64,000 bases of DNA from Dethiosulfovibrio russensis (GCF_021568855.1 NZ_JAKGUG010000004.1:62001-126000); one strand, 5' to 3'. Counted from the stretch's first letter, positions 21,905-30,410 are shown. The notes: generated by a model not told the origin, from the letters alone. Made by a program: numbers and translations.

Positions 21905-22529
21905 CGATCACGAGCTGTTTCTGGAGGGAGTCAGGGACATACTCTCCAGAGAGGACGACCTGGACGTCCTGGCTCTGGCCAGGACGGGACAGGAGGCCCT
22001 GGAGCTCACACTACAGCACCATCCCGACGTGGTAGTGATGGACGTCACCATGCCGAAGATGAACGGCATAGAGGCCTCGAGGAGGATAAAATCCTCCTTG
22101 GAGGACGTCAAGATACTGGCCCTCTCAATGCACGCAGACAAAAGGCTAATAGCGGAGATACTCAAGGCGGGAGCATCGGGATACGCTCTCAAAGAGGGAA
22201 GCTCGGAGGAGCTGATAAGGGCCATACACATAGTATCCTCCGGAGAGACCTACCTGAGCCCAAAGATAGCTTCCATACTGATAAAAGACTATCTCAAGTT
22301 GCTGGACACGGCGATTCCGTCACAGGCCTCGCTGCTGTCCGACAGGGAAAGAGAGGTGCTTTCGCTTCTGGCTAAGGGATCCAGCACCAAGGAGGTGGCT
22401 TCCTCCCTACACATCAGCAAAAACACTGTGGACACCCACAGGAGAAGGATAATGGAAAAGCTGGACTGTGGAAACATAGCCGAACTGACCCGATTCGCCA
22501 TAAGAGAAGGCCTCATAGACCTGGGATGA
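21882..22529 (+). CDS. LuxR/NarL-family response regulator
   Basis: The 215-residue partner of the kinase. The receiver domain has the acidic pair in IIADDHELF, phospho-acceptor Asp54 in VVVMDVTMPKMNG and the conserved lysine in YALKEGSSEE. A C-terminal LuxR helix-turn-helix (about 148-210) has LSDREREVLSLLAKGSSTKEVA. The start is TTG at 21882, overlapping the kinase end by 23 bases. The betaine reductase operon begins 250 bases downstream behind a terminator, so it is a candidate target. Confidence 0.92.
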   Translation: MIPLIIADDHELFLEGVRDILSREDDLDVLALARTGQEALELTLQHHPDVVVMDVTMPKMNGIEASRRIKSSLEDVKILALSMHADKRLIAEILKAGASGYALKEGSSEELIRAIHIVSSGETYLSPKIASILIKDYLKLLDTAIPSQASLLSDREREVLSLLAKGSSTKEVASSLHISKNTVDTHRRRIMEKLDCGNIAELTRFAIREGLIDLG

Positions 22530-22534
22530 CACCT

Positions 22535-22581
22535 ACGTGAGCCTCCGACCACGAAAAACGTGATCGGAGGCTCACGTTTTT
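22535..22581 (+). terminator. Terminator after the two-component pair
   Basis: A 14-bp perfect stem (22535-22548 with 22564-22577) is followed by TTTT, 6 bases after the response regulator stop. An alternative stem shares its 3' arm; see findings. Confidence 0.8.
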
Positions 22582-22644
22582 CGTTACCTGTGATTCACGG
22601 ATACCTCGATAGTCCAGACGTGAAATCTAGATCATAATTATAAC

Positions 22645-22659
22645 CGTAACGACGTTACG
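22645..22659. promoter_or_regulatory. Perfect 15-base palindrome upstream of grdI (candidate operator)
   Basis: CGTAACG-A-CGTTACG is a perfect 7+1+7 inverted repeat in the AT-rich region between the terminator at 22581 and grdI. It is placed where an operator for the betaine reductase operon would be. The binding protein is unknown. Confidence 0.45.
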
Positions 22660-22781
22660 ATAGTTAAAGACATAACTTTTAGTAGCTATAACGAACCGCT
22701 CTAAAGTGGTTTGAGGAGGCTCTGACAGGAAGGACATCGTAGAGATCCTGCAGAAGACCGAGGAAAAGGAGAGTCACGTCA

Positions 22782-24095
22782 ATGAGACTTGAGATGGGTA
22801 ATTTCCACGTGAAAGACATCGTCTTCGGAGACCGCACCTCCTACGCCGACGGAGTTCTCACCGTCGACAAGGAGGAGCTGTTGAGCTACGTGAAGGAGGA
22901 GGAACCGGGGATCACCACCGCGGATCTCAGGGTAGTCAAGCCCGGAGAGATGGTGCGACTCTGCCCCGTCAAGGAGGCCATCGAGATGAGATGCAAGGTC
23001 TCCGGGAAGAGCCAGGGCATATTCCCCGGGGTGACCTCTCCCATGGGCCAGGCAGGCCACGGCAGGACCCACGCCCTCAAGGGATGCAGCCTCATAGTAG
23101 TAGGAGAGCATATGGGCGGATTCCAGGACGGCGTTATCGACATGGGCGGGAAATACCAGGATCAGACCATCTTCGGAGACATGGTCAACCTCGTCCTAGT
23201 AGCGGACACCAACGAGGATTTCGAGAGGTTCGAACAGCAGAAGAAAAACAAGGCCCTCCGTTGGGGGGGGATGAAGCTCGCCGAGTACATCGGTCAGTGC
23301 GTCAAGGAGATGGATCCCGAGGACATCGAGGTTTTCGACCTTCCGGCCGTGACGGACAGGACCGCCGAGGTCGATTCCCTTCCCGGAGTCGTCTACGTCC
23401 TTCAGCCTCAGACTCAGATGGAGGCCATGGGATACAACACCCTCATCTACGGCTGGGACGGCAACCACATGCTGCCCACATTCATGCATCCCAATGAGCT
23501 TCTGGACGGTTGCATGATATCCGGCAGCTTCATGCCCACCTCCTCCAAGATCTCGACCTATGAATTCGGGGTAAACCCGGTGGTCAAGAGGCTTATGGCC
23601 GAACACGGCAAGACGATCAACTTCCTCGGAGTAATAATGGCGAACCTCAACGTCAAAATGAACGAGAAAGACCGTTGCGCCAAGATGATCGCTCAGATGG
23701 CCCACAACCTGGGAGCCACCGGAGCCATAGTAGCCGAGGAAGGCTACGGCAACCCCGACGTCGACTACACCGCCGCCTTGGTCGAACTGGAGAAGATAGG
23801 GGTCAAGACCGTCGGTATCTCCGACGAGGCCACCGGCAGAGACGGCGGATCTCAGCCTTTGGTATCGATGAATCCCATGACCGACGCTTTGGTCTCCACC
23901 GGCAACGTCTCCCAGGTCTACGAGCTCGAGCCCATGGAAGTCATAGGTGAGCTCGAGGCTCTTGCCAGAGACGGGAACTCCGGAGGCTGGGAGGGCTGTG
24001 TAAAACCCGACGGCTCGGCCACCATGGAGAACAACGGTATGTTCTGCTGCAACCATATCAGCGGCTTTTCCAGAAAAACCTGCGCTGAATTTTAA
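22782..24095 (+). CDS. grdI: Betaine reductase component B, subunit alpha (GrdI)
   Basis: Non-selenium subunit of the substrate-specific protein B, a GrdE/GrdG/GrdI homologue of 437 residues. It binds the substrate so that GrdH selenocysteine can attack it. Over its length it matches GrdE (at 45477), but where GrdE has the self-cleaving Asn241-Cys242, this protein has Ser249-Phe250, so no pyruvoyl group can form there. That fits betaine, whose quaternary nitrogen cannot form a Schiff base. A BCCT transporter downstream agrees. GrdG (sarcosine) is the alternative. RBS AAGGAGAG; grdH follows by 12 bases. Confidence 0.85.
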   Translation: MRLEMGNFHVKDIVFGDRTSYADGVLTVDKEELLSYVKEEEPGITTADLRVVKPGEMVRLCPVKEAIEMRCKVSGKSQGIFPGVTSPMGQAGHGRTHALKGCSLIVVGEHMGGFQDGVIDMGGKYQDQTIFGDMVNLVLVADTNEDFERFEQQKKNKALRWGGMKLAEYIGQCVKEMDPEDIEVFDLPAVTDRTAEVDSLPGVVYVLQPQTQMEAMGYNTLIYGWDGNHMLPTFMHPNELLDGCMISGSFMPTSSKISTYEFGVNPVVKRLMAEHGKTINFLGVIMANLNVKMNEKDRCAKMIAQMAHNLGATGAIVAEEGYGNPDVDYTAALVELEKIGVKTVGISDEATGRDGGSQPLVSMNPMTDALVSTGNVSQVYELEPMEVIGELEALARDGNSGGWEGCVKPDGSATMENNGMFCCNHISGFSRKTCAEF

Positions 24096-24107
24096 GGGGT
24101 GAAGAAG

Positions 24108-25424
24108 ATGGCGCTGAAAGCAATTCACTACATAAACCAGTTTTTCGGTCAGGTCGGAGGCGAGGAAGCCGCCGACTCCAAACCCAGCTTCCATTCCGAG
24201 CTGGTAGGATGCTCCAACATGCTGAACCAGATGATGCCAGACGTAGAGGTAACCCATACGATCGTCTGCGGCGACAACTACGTGACCGGACACACCGACG
24301 AGGCCCTCGGAGAGATCATGTCGTGGCTCGAGAAGCAGGAGTTCGACATGTTCTTCGCCGGACCTGCCTTCATGGCTGGAAGATACGGAGTAGGCTGTGG
24401 CCTGGTATGCAAGGCTGTCAAGGAGAAATTCGACGTACCGGTCATAACCTCTATGAACGAGGAGAACCCCGGAGTCGAGCAGTTCAAGTCTGATGCCTAC
24501 GTCTTCCATGGCGGCAGAAAGGCCACCTTCATGAAGGAAGACATGGAGAAGATGGCCACTTTCGCTGAGAAGATAGCTAAAGGAGAATCTCTCAAGCCCG
24601 CTTCGGAGGAAGGCTACTTCCCCAGAGGAGTCCGTTTCGAGATGCCCCATCCGGAGGGCAGGTTGGCCTCTGACCGAGTGGTGGACATGCTCATCAAGAA
24701 ACTCGGAGGGGAAAGCTTCACCAGCGAACTGGTTATCCCCAAGATGGACAAGATTCCTCCGGCAACGCCTCTCAAGGACCTGAGCAAGGCGACCATCGCC
24801 CTGGTGTCCTCCAGCGGAGTCGTCCCGGTGGAGAACCCCGATCGGATACAGTCGGCATCCGCCACCAAGTGGGGAAAATACGACATATCCAAGCTGGATA
24901 AACTCCCAGAAGGAGTGTTCAAGACCATCCACGCCGGATTCGACCCCGCCGCCATGTGCGCCGTCCCCGACCGTGGTGTCCCGGTCGACGCCATGAGACA
25001 CTGGGAGAGCGAGGGTAAATTCGGCAAGCTGTTCGACCACTATTACGTAACTGTAGGAACGGGAACAACCCAGGCCTACGCCGCCAAGTTCGGCAAGGAG
25101 ATCGCCCAGGAGCTTAAGGATGCCGGGGTCGATGCGGTGGTCCTGACCTCCACCTGAGGCACCTGTACTCGTTGCGGTGCAACGATGGGAAAAGAGATAG
25201 AGCGCTCCGGAATCCCGGTCGTAGTCATGTGCAACTTAATCGACGTGGCCAAGACCGTGGGATCCAACAGAATGGTACAGACAGTGTCGGTCCCCTACCC
25301 CCTCGGGGACCCGGAGATGAGCCCCGAGGACGAATGGGCCCTGAGGAAACACAGGGTCGGCATCGCTCTGGACTCTCTCACCGACGAGATCCAGGAACCC
25401 AAGGTCTACCCGACTAAACTCTGA
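24108..25424 (+). CDS. grdH: Betaine reductase component B, selenocysteine subunit (GrdH)
   Basis: Selenoprotein of 438 residues. A UGA at 25155-25157 must be read as selenocysteine (residue 350): before it the frame ends VVLTST, after it the same frame continues GTCTRCGATMGKEIERSG to the true stop at 25424. The UxxCxxC motif is that of GrdB/F/H, and Sec350 is the family position. A hairpin starting 15 bases after the U supports recoding. The selenolate attacks betaine and passes the carboxymethyl group to GrdA, releasing trimethylamine. ATG 24108 has AAGGGG upstream; GTG 24099 is less likely. Confidence 0.93.
25155..25184 (+). promoter_or_regulatory. UGA-Sec codon and SECIS-like hairpin of grdH
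   Basis: UGA at 25155-25157 is followed by a hairpin, CGTTGC (25170-25175), loop GGT, GCAACG (25179-25184). The hairpin starts 15 bases after the UGA and its apical loop contains GU, as expected for a bacterial SELB-binding element. The same 15 bases occur in grdB at the same spacing. An alternative stem GCACC (25159-25163) with GGTGC (25176-25180) is also possible. Confidence 0.75.
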
Positions 25425-25439
25425 CGAAGCCCCCCTTCC

Positions 25440-25472
25440 GGGAGAGGGAGGAGCCTTATCCCTCTCCCTTTT
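25440..25472 (+). terminator. Terminator after grdH
   Basis: A 10-bp perfect stem (25440-25449 with 25459-25468) is followed by TTTT. It separates grdIH from the BCCT transporter gene, although some read-through is likely. Confidence 0.85.
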
Positions 25473-25527
25473 GCCTCGCTCCGTGTCGCGAGGGGATTTT
25501 TAACAAAAAACGGAAGGAGTAGAGAGA

Positions 25528-27033
25528 ATGAGTGCCAAAAAAGACAACTCTGTCTTCGTCATATCCATGGGGATAACCATGGGAGTCGTTCTTTGGGGCC
25601 TGTTTTCCCCCGATAGCTTCGGAGCCTTTGCAGGAGGGCTTTTCAACGTTCTGACCGATAAATTCGGATGGGGTTATCTGCTTTCGATGAACCTGTTCGT
25701 CCTGTTCTGCATCTTCATAGCCACCAGTCGTTTCGGAAAGGTCAGGCTCGGTCCGGACGACTCGAGACCGGAATTCAAGACCATGTCGTGGTTTGCCATG
25801 CTTTTCTCCGCCGGTATGGGAGTCGGGCTGGTTTTCTACGGAGCGGCGGAACCTATATACCACTTCGGATCGGTTCCTTTCGGGGCTGAGCCCGGATCGG
25901 TCCAGGCCGCCAGAGACGCCATCAGGATATCCTTCTTCCATTGGGGGCTTCACCCCTGGGCGGGATATTCGGTCATAGCCCTTTCGCTGGCATTCTTCCA
26001 GTTTCGCAAGAACTCGCCCGGACTCATCAGCAGCGTGTTCCTGCCCCTGGTAGGTGAAAAAGGAATAAAAGGCCCCTTCGGCAAGACCGTAGACGTCCTG
26101 GCGATCTTCGCCACCCTGGCGGGGATAACCACGTCTCTTGGGCTGGGGACCCTCCAACTTAACAGCGGCCTCAGCCAGGTATTCGGGATCCCCAAAAGCC
26201 TGATAGTACAGATAGCCATAATAGCCATTCTGGCTGTACTCTACACCGGCTCGGCTGTGATGGGAATCGAAAAAGGCATAAAGAAAGTGGCCGATTTCAA
26301 TCTGCTCATATGCGGCATATTGATGCTTGCTCTGTTCCTGGTGGGACCGACTCTTCCCATAATAGAGTCGCTCATGACAGGGGTGGGAGACTATCTCTCC
26401 AACGTCGTCTCCGAGAGCTTCACCATGGCTCCCTACGGCGGAGAGTACAAAGGATTTTTGAGCAGCTGGACCCTGTACTACTGGGCCTGGTGGATTGCTT
26501 GGGCTCCATTCGTGGGATCCTTCGTGGCCAGAATATCCAGAGGCCGTACAATTCGAGAGTTCGTCGCTGGAGTTCTCATTGTCCCGGCCCTAGGAAGCTT
26601 CACGTGGTTCGCCATATTCGGAACCTCCGCTCTGGATCTGGAGATAACTAAAAACGTCCAGATCTCCCAGAAGATACTAGCCGATATGTCCACCGGCGTA
26701 TTCGAGATGTACGCCAACTACCCCCTCGGAACGGCCATGTCGATACTAATGGTGGTGCTCATAACGACCTTCTTCGTAACCTCCGCAAACTCGGGAACAT
26801 TCGTCCTGTCCATGTACTCTACCCACGGAGATCTGAACCCTCCGAAGAACAAGATGGCAATATGGGGAGTGCTTATGGCCGCTCTAGCGATCGTGCTCCT
26901 GATGACCGGAGGACTTCAGAACCTTCAGACCATATCACTGGCTGCCGCTCCACCTTTCGCCGTCATCATGGTGCTGGCCTGCTACTGCCTCTACAAGGCT
27001 CTTCTGAAAGAAGAAGCCGAAGGAAGACTGTAA
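25528..27033 (+). CDS. BCCT-family transporter (probably betaine)
   Basis: Betaine/carnitine/choline transporter, a secondary carrier with 12 membrane segments and 501 residues, coupled to Na+ or H+. The family signature is clear: a tryptophan-rich stretch WTLYYWAWWIAWAPFVG followed by FVARISRGRTIREF. The Na+-site segment near GMGVGLVFYGAAEP is present. It sits between grdIH and grdCD, which makes glycine betaine the likely substrate. RBS is AAGGAG, 12 bases upstream. The terminator downstream gives it its own transcript end. Confidence 0.92.
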   Translation: MSAKKDNSVFVISMGITMGVVLWGLFSPDSFGAFAGGLFNVLTDKFGWGYLLSMNLFVLFCIFIATSRFGKVRLGPDDSRPEFKTMSWFAMLFSAGMGVGLVFYGAAEPIYHFGSVPFGAEPGSVQAARDAIRISFFHWGLHPWAGYSVIALSLAFFQFRKNSPGLISSVFLPLVGEKGIKGPFGKTVDVLAIFATLAGITTSLGLGTLQLNSGLSQVFGIPKSLIVQIAIIAILAVLYTGSAVMGIEKGIKKVADFNLLICGILMLALFLVGPTLPIIESLMTGVGDYLSNVVSESFTMAPYGGEYKGFLSSWTLYYWAWWIAWAPFVGSFVARISRGRTIREFVAGVLIVPALGSFTWFAIFGTSALDLEITKNVQISQKILADMSTGVFEMYANYPLGTAMSILMVVLITTFFVTSANSGTFVLSMYSTHGDLNPPKNKMAIWGVLMAALAIVLLMTGGLQNLQTISLAAAPPFAVIMVLACYCLYKALLKEEAEGRL

Positions 27034-27046
27034 AAAGACTCAAGCC

Positions 27047-27077
27047 AAGGGGGAGAGCAATCCAGCTCTCCCCCTTT
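27047..27077 (+). terminator. Terminator after the BCCT transporter
   Basis: A 12-bp perfect stem (27047-27058 with 27065-27076) ends in TTT, 13 bases after the transporter stop. Confidence 0.8.
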
Positions 27078-27175
27078 GAAGAGGGTGCTTTACATTCCAT
27101 TTTGGTGTAGAATCTTGCCGTGTCGCTACACTGGAGGGAATACTCTCCAAAGAGATTTGACAGGAGGTTTTAGAC

Positions 27176-27496
27176 ATGACAGCAATCAACACCAAGGAAT
27201 TTTGCAAACTGATGAAACAGGAAGGCACGTTCATAGTGGACGTCAGAGAAGCTGAACAATACGCAGACGCTCACATAAAGAACGCATTCAACATACCGTC
27301 CGACGAGGTGGTCGAGTGCTCCGACGATCTTCCCAAGGACGAGAAGATCCTGGTCGTATGCGGAGACGGAGAGACCTCCAAGATCATAGCGGAAGAGCTC
27401 AAGGGAAAGGGCTTCGACGCTTCCTACCTCGAAGGCGGAATCGAAAAGGGCTGGAAGGCATTCAAACTTCCGACCGCCCATTCCTGCGCCACCTGA
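27176..27496 (+). CDS. Single-domain rhodanese-like protein
   Basis: A 106-residue rhodanese-fold protein. The CH2A-like motif VDVREAEQYADAHIKNAFNIP is followed by the active-site loop VVCGDGETS, whose cysteine (about residue 61) would carry persulfide or selenium. A second pair of features is a C-terminal Ser-Cys. It lies between the betaine transporter and grdCD with its own upstream region, so it may help in sulfur or selenium delivery, or in thiol redox linked to the reductases. RBS AGGAGG at 27162. Confidence 0.88.
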   Translation: MTAINTKEFCKLMKQEGTFIVDVREAEQYADAHIKNAFNIPSDEVVECSDDLPKDEKILVVCGDGETSKIIAEELKGKGFDASYLEGGIEKGWKAFKLPTAHSCAT

Positions 27497-27589
27497 GGTT
27501 AGAATACAGATGTCTCCGGTTCGGAGACTTTCAGTTATGAAATCGATCACCATTTTTTGGCGGTCTATACTATAATAGTAGCGCGAAAG

Positions 27590-27624
27590 ACGAGAGGGGT
27601 AGGGAGTTCCGACCCCTCTCGTCG
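27590..27624 (+). promoter_or_regulatory. Hairpin in the 5' leader of grdC, with candidate -10 upstream
   Basis: A 12-bp perfect stem (27590-27601 with 27613-27624, 11-base loop) lies between a TATAAT (27572-27577) and the grdC ATG at 27663. There is no T-run, so it is more likely an RNA leader structure than a terminator. Confidence 0.5.
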
Positions 27625-27662
27625 TGAGATTAGAGATATATTCAAGGAGGTCGTTTTCTGTC

Positions 27663-29198
27663 ATGTCACGTGTCGCAATCAAAGGATCAGCTTACTGTCT
27701 CCAGCACACCCCCGAGCTGGGACTCCACTACGGCAACACTCCCCACGTCGAGCGCCATTCTCACGGCGAGACCGATTACCTCAAGAAGCTCCCTGAGCAC
27801 GCTCAGAGCTTCGAGGAGGCCAAGGACTACGCCCCCAACATGGCCTACATAGGCACCCTTCCCCTCGAGGACCTGGAGAATCAGGCCAAGCCCATGTACG
27901 AAAACCGCCTTTCCGGCGCCGACCGCTACGGAAAGTTCGGAGAGATAATGCCCGAGGACGAGTTCATCGGACTGATGGACATATGCGACGTCTTCGACCT
28001 CGTATGGCTCGAGAAGGACTTCGCCGCATCGGTGAAGAAAAAACTATCCGACCACAAATTCATGACCGAATCCATGCTGGCTCGTCTGGAGGAAGGCAGA
28101 GACAGAGCGGAGATAGAGGCCGACTGCGACGAGAAACACGGTGCCCTTCCACTCTATTTCGACGGTAAGATCGTTGGCTGCGTCAGGAAGGGACACGAGG
28201 TCGACGAGAACCTCAGCGCCCACGTCCTCCTGGAAAACATCGCCAGTAAATCCAGCGCGGTACTCTCCCTTCTCCACCTTCTTCAGAACACAGGTATGAA
28301 GGCCGAAGAGGTGGACTTCGTCATCGAGTGCTCCGAAGAGGGAGCCGGAGACATGTGCCAGAGGGCCGGAGGAAACTTCGCCAAGGCCATAGCCGAGATA
28401 GTGGGCTGTAAAAACGCCAGCGGATGCGACGTCAGAGGATTCTGTGCCGGACCGGTCAACGCCATGATAGCCGGAGCGTCCCAGGTCGCCGCGGAAGCTC
28501 GCTCCAACGTTGTCGTCCTCGCTGGAGGAGCGGTTCCCAAACTTTACATGAACAGCAAGGACCATGTGAAAAAAGAGCTCCCAGCCCTGGAGGACTGTCT
28601 CGGAAGCTTCGCCGTTTTGATCACCCCCTGCGACGGAGTCAGCCCAGAGATGCGTCTAGACGCCATAGGCAAGCACACAGTCGGAGCAGGAGCCTCTCCT
28701 CAGGCCGTAACCCAGGCTCTTACCTGGGAGCCCCTCCAGAAGGTCGGCCTCGACCTAGCCGACGTCGATAAGTTCGGGGCTGAGCTCCACATACCGGAGA
28801 TAACCCTTCCTGCCGGAGCAGGAGACGTTCCTATGGCAAACATAAAGATGATCGCTGCTCTTGCCGTGATGAAGAAGTCCATAGAGAAGGCCAACATGAT
28901 GAACTTCGTCAAGGAGAAGGGACTCCCCGGATTCGCTCACACCCAGGGACACATCCCTGCCGGAGCGCCCTTCATAGGCCAGGCAGCCGAATGGATAAAA
29001 GACGGGAAGATAAAGAGGGCCATGATAATAGGAAAAGGAAGTCTTTTCCTCGCCAGACTGACCAACCTGGCCGACGGAGCGTCCTTCCTGATCGAGACGC
29101 CCGCCTCTGCCGATTCCGTGGCGGCGGTGAGCAAGGACGACGTCAAGAACATACTTCTGGAGGCCCTCTCCGAGATCTCCGATTCCCTGACGAAGTAA
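27663..29198 (+). CDS. grdC: Glycine/betaine reductase component C, subunit beta (GrdC)
   Basis: The 511-residue subunit of protein C, which accepts the carboxymethyl group from the GrdA selenoether and, with GrdD, releases acetyl phosphate for ATP formation. It resembles beta-ketoacyl synthase III-type folds, with CSEEGAGDMCQRAGGNFA and a thiolase-like GFAHTQGHIPAGA segment. The length equals known GrdC. ATG 27663 was chosen because it has AAGGAGG about 10 bases upstream. The open frame extends to 27624 without a ribosome site. grdD follows by 19 bases. Confidence 0.93.
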   Translation: MSRVAIKGSAYCLQHTPELGLHYGNTPHVERHSHGETDYLKKLPEHAQSFEEAKDYAPNMAYIGTLPLEDLENQAKPMYENRLSGADRYGKFGEIMPEDEFIGLMDICDVFDLVWLEKDFAASVKKKLSDHKFMTESMLARLEEGRDRAEIEADCDEKHGALPLYFDGKIVGCVRKGHEVDENLSAHVLLENIASKSSAVLSLLHLLQNTGMKAEEVDFVIECSEEGAGDMCQRAGGNFAKAIAEIVGCKNASGCDVRGFCAGPVNAMIAGASQVAAEARSNVVVLAGGAVPKLYMNSKDHVKKELPALEDCLGSFAVLITPCDGVSPEMRLDAIGKHTVGAGASPQAVTQALTWEPLQKVGLDLADVDKFGAELHIPEITLPAGAGDVPMANIKMIAALAVMKKSIEKANMMNFVKEKGLPGFAHTQGHIPAGAPFIGQAAEWIKDGKIKRAMIIGKGSLFLARLTNLADGASFLIETPASADSVAAVSKDDVKNILLEALSEISDSLTK

Positions 29199-29217
29199 GC
29201 AGGAAGGGGTATAACCT

Positions 29218-30366
29218 ATGTCTGACGTTAAAAAACTGATCGGCGGAGCCCTTTCGGAAATAATCGAGGCGGCCCGCACCGGCGGTCCTAGGGTAAAGGT
29301 GGGACTGATGGCTCACGGAAGCGAGCACGGCCCGGAGGAGCTCGCCATAGGCGGAAGACTGGCTCAGCAGAATAACCAGAGCATCCAGGTGGTCATGATA
29401 GGCCCCAAGGTCGAGGGATACGACGATCTTCAGTGGATCGAGACCGATCCCTGCGACGCCGACATCGCCAAGGCTATGGAAACCGCCATATCAGATGGAA
29501 CCATAGCGGGGGCGGTGGCACTCCACTACCCCTTCCCCATGGGAGTCACCACCATCGGAAGGGTGCTGACCCCGGCGAAAGGCAAAGACATGATAGTAGC
29601 GTCTTCCACCGGCACATCCGCCATAAATAGGGTCGAAGCCATGATAAGAAACGCCATCTACGGCATAGCCACGGCCAAGGCCATGGGCAAGACGAATCCG
29701 ACGGTGGGAATACTGAACGTAGAGGGAGCCCAGCTGGTATTCAAGGCCCTCAACAAGCTCAAGGAAAACGGCTACGACATCACCTTCGGAGAGAGCCTAA
29801 GAGCCGACGGAGGATCGGTCCTAAGGGGCAACGACATACTGGCCGGAGCGGTGGACGTCTGCGTATGCGACACCCTCACGGGCAACGTCCTGATGAAGAT
29901 GTTCTCCTCCTTCAACACAGGAGGATCCTACGAGGCCCTCGGATGGGGTTACGGTCCCTCCGCAGGAGAGGGATGGAGCAAGGTAATATCCATCATCTCC
30001 AGGGCATCCGGAGCTCCCGTCATAGCCAACGCGGTAGCATACAACGGGGAGGTCGCCAAGGGAGAACACTCGGAAAAGGTCGCTTCCGAGGTCGCCGCGG
30101 CGAAGAAAGCCGGACTCGAGGACATAATAAAGGGCGTACTCCCCAAGCCGGAATGCTCCGAGGAAGTAGTGGCGCCTCCGGCAGAGCCTACCGATGAGGA
30201 AATCCACGGAGTGGACGTTCTCTCCATAGAGGATGCCGTAAGAGAGCTCTGGAAAAACAAGATTTACGCAGAGTCGTCCATGGGATGTACCGGACCGGTG
30301 GTCAAGCTACCGGGCAAACACATGGAAAAGGCCAAAAAGCTACTCGCACAGGCCGGATACCTGTAA
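29218..30366 (+). CDS. grdD: Glycine/betaine reductase component C, subunit alpha (GrdD)
   Basis: The 382-residue partner of GrdC, with a fold related to phosphotransacetylase/FabX-like PlsX proteins. It transfers the acetyl group to phosphate. The conserved C-terminal cysteine known to be important in GrdD is seen as Cys357 in SSMGCTGPVV. It lies with the betaine genes rather than the glycine operon at 43.6-47.5 kb, yet no second grdCD is present in the window, so it probably serves both reductases. RBS GGAAGGGG. Confidence 0.93.
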   Translation: MSDVKKLIGGALSEIIEAARTGGPRVKVGLMAHGSEHGPEELAIGGRLAQQNNQSIQVVMIGPKVEGYDDLQWIETDPCDADIAKAMETAISDGTIAGAVALHYPFPMGVTTIGRVLTPAKGKDMIVASSTGTSAINRVEAMIRNAIYGIATAKAMGKTNPTVGILNVEGAQLVFKALNKLKENGYDITFGESLRADGGSVLRGNDILAGAVDVCVCDTLTGNVLMKMFSSFNTGGSYEALGWGYGPSAGEGWSKVISIISRASGAPVIANAVAYNGEVAKGEHSEKVASEVAAAKKAGLEDIIKGVLPKPECSEEVVAPPAEPTDEEIHGVDVLSIEDAVRELWKNKIYAESSMGCTGPVVKLPGKHMEKAKKLLAQAGYL

Positions 30367-30383
30367 ACAGTCCACAAAAGACG

Positions 30384-30410
30384 AAAGGGCCTCCTCAGGA
30401 GGCCCTTTTT
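30384..30410 (+). terminator. Terminator after grdD
   Basis: An 11-bp perfect stem (30384-30394 with 30398-30408) runs into TTTTT, 18 bases after the stop. Confidence 0.9.

Noticed and set aside
23196..25040. A 614-codon open frame on the minus strand across grdI and grdH
   Set aside because: It is antisense to two recognisable proteins, has no ribosome site and encodes a low-complexity His/Val/Gly-rich sequence. It follows from the codon bias of the true genes.
25185..25424. A separate 79-residue gene after grdH
   Set aside because: It is the C-terminal part of GrdH beyond the selenocysteine UGA. It has no own ribosome site and the frame is continuous apart from that UGA.
22782..25424. Sarcosine reductase (GrdG/GrdF) instead of betaine reductase
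   Set aside because: Not excluded, but the BCCT transporter directly downstream and the lack of the pyruvoyl-forming Asn-Cys favour betaine.
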